Below are positions 32,781-34,598 of a stretch of 34,598 nt of DNA, piece by piece. The position numbers were made by a program, and so were the translations under genes. Positions within the stretch are counted from its first letter, which is position 1. The number at the start of each line of letters is the position of its first letter. Source of the DNA: Acidobacteriaceae bacterium (GTDB taxonomy: Bacteria; Acidobacteriota; Terriglobia; Terriglobales; Acidobacteriaceae); NCBI GenBank assembly GCA_030038115.1, contig JASHPM010000369.1, positions 1 through 34,598 on the forward strand, read 5' to 3'. Under the pieces are notes generated by a model. That model ran no database searches. It saw only the letters and a list, made by a program, of their open reading frames with translations, and was not told the DNA's origin.

Positions 32781-32984
32781 AGCGCCAGCGACGCATAGGC
32801 CCTCGCAAGGGGGCTGGTGCGAAAAGAGATTCCGGCCGGAGAGAGCATCATCCTTCGAGATCCTGCCCCGGCCGGGATGCAAATGTCCTGATCCACATTG
32901 TTATTAGAGGATATAGGGCGACTTCAGGGAGGCCAGTGACTGGCCGTCACGCGGAAAAAGCCATCCAGCCTGGATGGCTTTTCT
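32781..32984 (+). ncRNA. Candidate structured small RNA ending in a terminator
   Basis: Four consecutive foldable elements are seen. GCGCCA (32782-32787) pairs with TGGTGC (32815-32820) around a GCGACGCATAG bulge and the hairpin GCCCTC-GCAA-GGGGGC, which has a GNRA tetraloop. ATTCCGGCCGG (32829-32839) pairs with CCGGCCGGGAT (32868-32878; 11 bp, one G-U). GGCCAG-TGA-CTGGCC lies at 32931-32945. A terminator hairpin with U run follows. No promoter is certain upstream, and the known family cannot be named. Strand is inferred from the terminator. Confidence 0.45.
32955..32984 (+). terminator. Strong intrinsic terminator
   Basis: AAAAA-GCCATCCA-GCC-TGGATGGC-TTTT: an eight-pair perfect stem with a three-base loop, flanked by A5 and TTTTCTG. 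Since mutM ends 340 bases upstream, the transcript it ends is probably a separate small RNA or a long mutM 3' region. Confidence 0.85.
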
Positions 32985-33033
32985 GTTCCTGCCCAGGTTC
33001 CCGTTACTACAGGGTGCCGTCTCCCTGGGGGCT

Positions 33034-33103
33034 GGCATCAAAGCACTTGTCAGGCTCGATCTGCGGGAGTATTATTATTTTTGCCTATCGAGCGGCTGAT
33101 GCC
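33034..33103. repeat. Nested inverted repeats (two 7-bp stems)
   Basis: GGCATCA (33034-33040) pairs with TGATGCC (33097-33103), and inside it GCTCGAT (33054-33060) pairs with ATCGAGC (33087-33093). The centre is AT-rich (AGTATTATTATTTTTGCCT). Both stems are perfect, which is unlikely by chance at this nesting. It could be a leader RNA element or a binding site. Confidence 0.55.
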
Positions 33104-33542
33104 ACGCCCGTTTTGTGCGAGGCTCGCCGCGATTCTCGAGAGTCACGAATCACCCCCGGGAGATTATCTCCGTCGTCGCGTGCGCCGTCCAGGGAGTAAC
33201 CACCCGGTTGCGAAGGTTGAATCAGAATCAGACGGCAACTCCAGTACGTTCCGTTGATCGGCGCGGCATTCGGTTGCGTTCCCCCGTCTCACGCTTCACG
33301 AAGCGGGAACTGTTCGGGCCCAGGAACCCAAGCCATTTGTATCGCACCGTATTTTGAACTTTCCGGCCATCTCCGTTGCATAGCAAACAAAGGTCTGGAC
33401 CGGAGCTAAACAATTTCCACTGTTCCTGACTCCCGCGAGTCGGGTTCCGTGCTGCGCGTCTCCCAGGAATCGCAGCTCCTCCGAGCGCTTCGAAGCGTAG
33501 CGGGAATCGGGAACACAGTCCATCGCACCAGGAAGTGCAGGC

Positions 33543-34436
33543 ATGACAACAGAGCAGAACCAGCCTCAGCCCCCCGCGGACAATCCGGTCCCGGCGCAGG
33601 CGCAGGCGCCCAATCAGGGGCAAAATCAGGGCGGAGGCGGCCATCGCCGCCGTCGCCGTCGCAAGCGGAATAAGGGTGGCGCCCAGGCCGGCGGCCAGGG
33701 CCAGGCCCAGGGCCAGCATCAGGCCAACCAGCCGCAGGCTTTCAGCCAGAAGCCGCCCAAGCCGCAGCCCTCCAGCCAAACCCGTTTCTTCAGAAACAAC
33801 GGCAATGGCCAGCACCAGGGCGGCGGCGGACGGCGCCGCAACAAGCAGCGCCGCGAGCGCGTTTTCGTCGGTCCCATGGACCACAGCTATCGCGCCGTCA
33901 ATGGCAATGTCGCCGACTCTCCGCCCTCCACCATCGAGTTCCGGAATGGCAACGTCAACGGCAACGGCCACTACATGGAGAACGTTGCGCCCTGGGAGGC
34001 CCCTCCGCCTCCCGTCCGCGAAGATGCGCCCACCCGCATCTACCTCTTCATCGAGGACCTTTTCTTCTTCGCGAAGATCAACGAGACCGCGCGCAAGCTC
34101 GGCATCAAAGTTGCCTTTGTCAAGAACGATTCCGAGACCCTCGCGAAAATCATGGACGCGCCCGACGAAGAGCGCCCCTCGCTGATCGTCTTCGACCTCA
34201 ACAACGCCGCTGCCAAACCCATGACCCTCATCCCGAAGATCAAGTCGAAGCTGAAGAAGGGCACCTCGGTCATCGGCTTCCTCTCCCATCTCCAGGGTGA
34301 CCTCAAGGCCAAGGCGGTCGAAGCCGGCTGCGATATCGTCATGCCGCGCTCGGCCTTCTCGCAGAACCTCCCCACCCTCCTGCGCCGCCACGGCCTCGAT
34401 GAGGAGCAGGAAGCGGAACACACTCAGCCGTTCTGA
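33543..34436 (+). CDS. Arg/Gly/Gln-rich disordered region fused to a degenerate receiver domain
   Basis: The 297-residue product has two parts. Residues 1-160 are low-complexity: Gln/Ala/Pro/Gly repeats with Arg-rich clusters (GGGGHRRRRRRKRNKGG near 30-46 and GGGGRRRNKQRRERVFVG near 93-110), suggesting an RNA-binding, disordered tail. Residues about 165-285 have a CheY-like alternation of strands and helices: E171-D172 (FIEDLFF) at the acidic pocket, D218 (IVFDLNN) at the phosphoacceptor place, a Ser in GFLSH, but Met-Pro (VMPRSAF) where Lys-Pro is normal. It is thus a pseudo-receiver, probably unable to switch normally. The ATG has no strong ribosome site. It is preceded by the 0.9-kb structured interval and ends at a strong terminator. 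I do not know a named family. Confidence 0.85.
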   Translation: MTTEQNQPQPPADNPVPAQAQAPNQGQNQGGGGHRRRRRRKRNKGGAQAGGQGQAQGQHQANQPQAFSQKPPKPQPSSQTRFFRNNGNGQHQGGGGRRRNKQRRERVFVGPMDHSYRAVNGNVADSPPSTIEFRNGNVNGNGHYMENVAPWEAPPPPVREDAPTRIYLFIEDLFFFAKINETARKLGIKVAFVKNDSETLAKIMDAPDEERPSLIVFDLNNAAAKPMTLIPKIKSKLKKGTSVIGFLSHLQGDLKAKAVEAGCDIVMPRSAFSQNLPTLLRRHGLDEEQEAEHTQPF

Positions 34437-34453
34437 GCGTCGATCAGAAAACC

Positions 34454-34483
34454 AAAGCCCCGGCGAGAAACCGGGGCTTTTTT
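34454..34483. terminator. Strong intrinsic terminator, possibly bidirectional
   Basis: AAAGCCCCGG-CGAGAAA-CCGGGGCTTT followed by TTT: a ten-pair perfect stem with a seven-base loop, 17 bases after the stop of the receiver-like gene. On the minus strand it also ends in a T-containing run, so it could serve both convergent genes. Confidence 0.88.
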
Positions 34484-34515
34484 CTTTCCTCCCTGCAGAT
34501 GAGACTGGTTCCAGC

Positions 34516-34598
34516 TCACCGGCGAATCAGTCGATGAATCCGCGTTGAACCCGCTGCGGCCGCCATCTTCTCCGCCACCGCGGTCATCGGTGCCCCCA
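34516..34598 (-). CDS. C-terminal end of a minus-strand gene (partial)
   Basis: The last 83 bases, read on the minus strand in one frame, give ...GAPMTAVAEKMAAAAGSTRIHRLIRR and a TGA at 34516. The composition (Ala-rich helix, basic end) reads like a real C-terminus, and the terminator beside it fits a convergent arrangement. There is too little sequence to identify the gene. Confidence 0.4.
   Translation of the reverse strand, partial: GAPMTAVAEKMAAAAGSTRIHRLIRR

Larger units (their letters stand above)
32619..33542. other. Long non-coding interval with several RNA-like hairpins
   Basis: No reading frame with codon bias or a ribosome site is visible over 924 bases, and track ORFs here are unsupported. 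It contains, in order, the nested stems at 32782-32820, a hairpin at 32829-32878, GGCCAG-TGA-CTGGCC (32931-32945), a strong terminator (32955-32984), CAGGG...CCCTG (33010-33028), nested dyads at 33034-33103, GACTC-CCGC-GAGTC (33430-33443), and GCTTCGAAGC (33489-33498). Part may be a small RNA gene and part the leader of the gene at 33543. Confidence 0.6.

Noticed and set aside
32786-32806. Possible cyclic-di-GMP riboswitch (GACGCATAGGCC resembles GACGCAAAGCC)
   Set aside because: The stem order, tetraloop position and the later GGTAGCGGGGTTACC-type block of that riboswitch are absent.
32936-33199. 87-aa ORF in the intergenic interval
   Set aside because: It crosses a strong terminator and nested dyads, has no ribosome site and no protein-like composition.
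33228-34421. 397-aa minus-strand ORF
   Set aside because: It is antisense to the receiver-like gene; its Leu/Ala-rich segment mirrors the Gln/Gly-rich plus-strand repeats.

Overview
The window looks like a chromosomal stretch of a GC-rich bacterium, most likely an Acidobacteriota member (Terriglobia / subdivision 1 type). That placement is inferred from overall composition, the mix of small zinc-ribbon and four-helix membrane proteins, the many secreted hydrolases, and the pyrR-pyrB-pyrC order; no phylogenetic marker gene was searched. I see no insertion sequence, integrase, phage gene or CRISPR array, so this is mostly core chromosome with a few accessory genes.

Layout. 1-315: 3' end of an RNase R-type exoribonuclease. 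337-750: small membrane protein. 829-3834: the pyrR-pyrB-pyrC operon on the minus strand with a visible promoter (TTGCGG-17-TATCAT). 3899-6050: zinc-ribbon membrane protein and two divergent lipoproteins. 6063-6866: AT-richer orphan gene with a PD-(D/E)XK nuclease motif, followed by a perfect 24-bp palindrome and a DUF2254 membrane protein. 8363-8439: tRNA-Pro(GGG). 8588-11245: secreted M16 peptidase with a TTG start. 11309-12839: cluster of small proteins, including a minus-strand zinc-ribbon gene that the ORF track hides, and an AT-rich AGTAAC-repeat region. 12849-13979: dapD plus a small acidic protein. 14165-15731: thiL and a single-domain response regulator. 15801-16271: RNase P RNA (minus). 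16334-18124: GT-C-like membrane protein. 18522-18992: moaC. 19135-20904: secreted GH13 alpha-glucosidase. 20923-25684: Lhr helicase with a translationally coupled DUF5522 protein. 25839-27310: an acyl carrier protein / ketosynthase pair. 27375-28724: secreted M20 peptidase. 28745-29964: DUF1905 protein and two small membrane proteins. 30209-31657: secreted amidohydrolase. 31755-32618: mutM. 32619-33542: a 0.9-kb non-coding interval rich in inverted repeats and a strong terminator. 33543-34436: a protein joining an Arg/Gly/Gln-rich disordered region to a degenerate receiver domain. The last 83 bases look like the C-terminus of a minus-strand gene.

How the genes fit together. Pyrimidine synthesis is one translationally coupled operon with its own PyrR. 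Lysine/peptidoglycan (dapD), thiamine (thiL), molybdopterin (moaC), tRNA maturation (rnpB) and DNA repair (mutM, lhr) are single housekeeping units. Four exported hydrolases (M16, GH13, M20, amidohydrolase) suggest a scavenging heterotroph. The best candidates for something undescribed are the structured intergenic RNA candidate upstream of the receiver-like protein (32781-32984 and 33034-33103), that disordered/pseudo-receiver protein itself, the orphan nuclease with its adjacent palindrome, and the ACP-ketosynthase pair.
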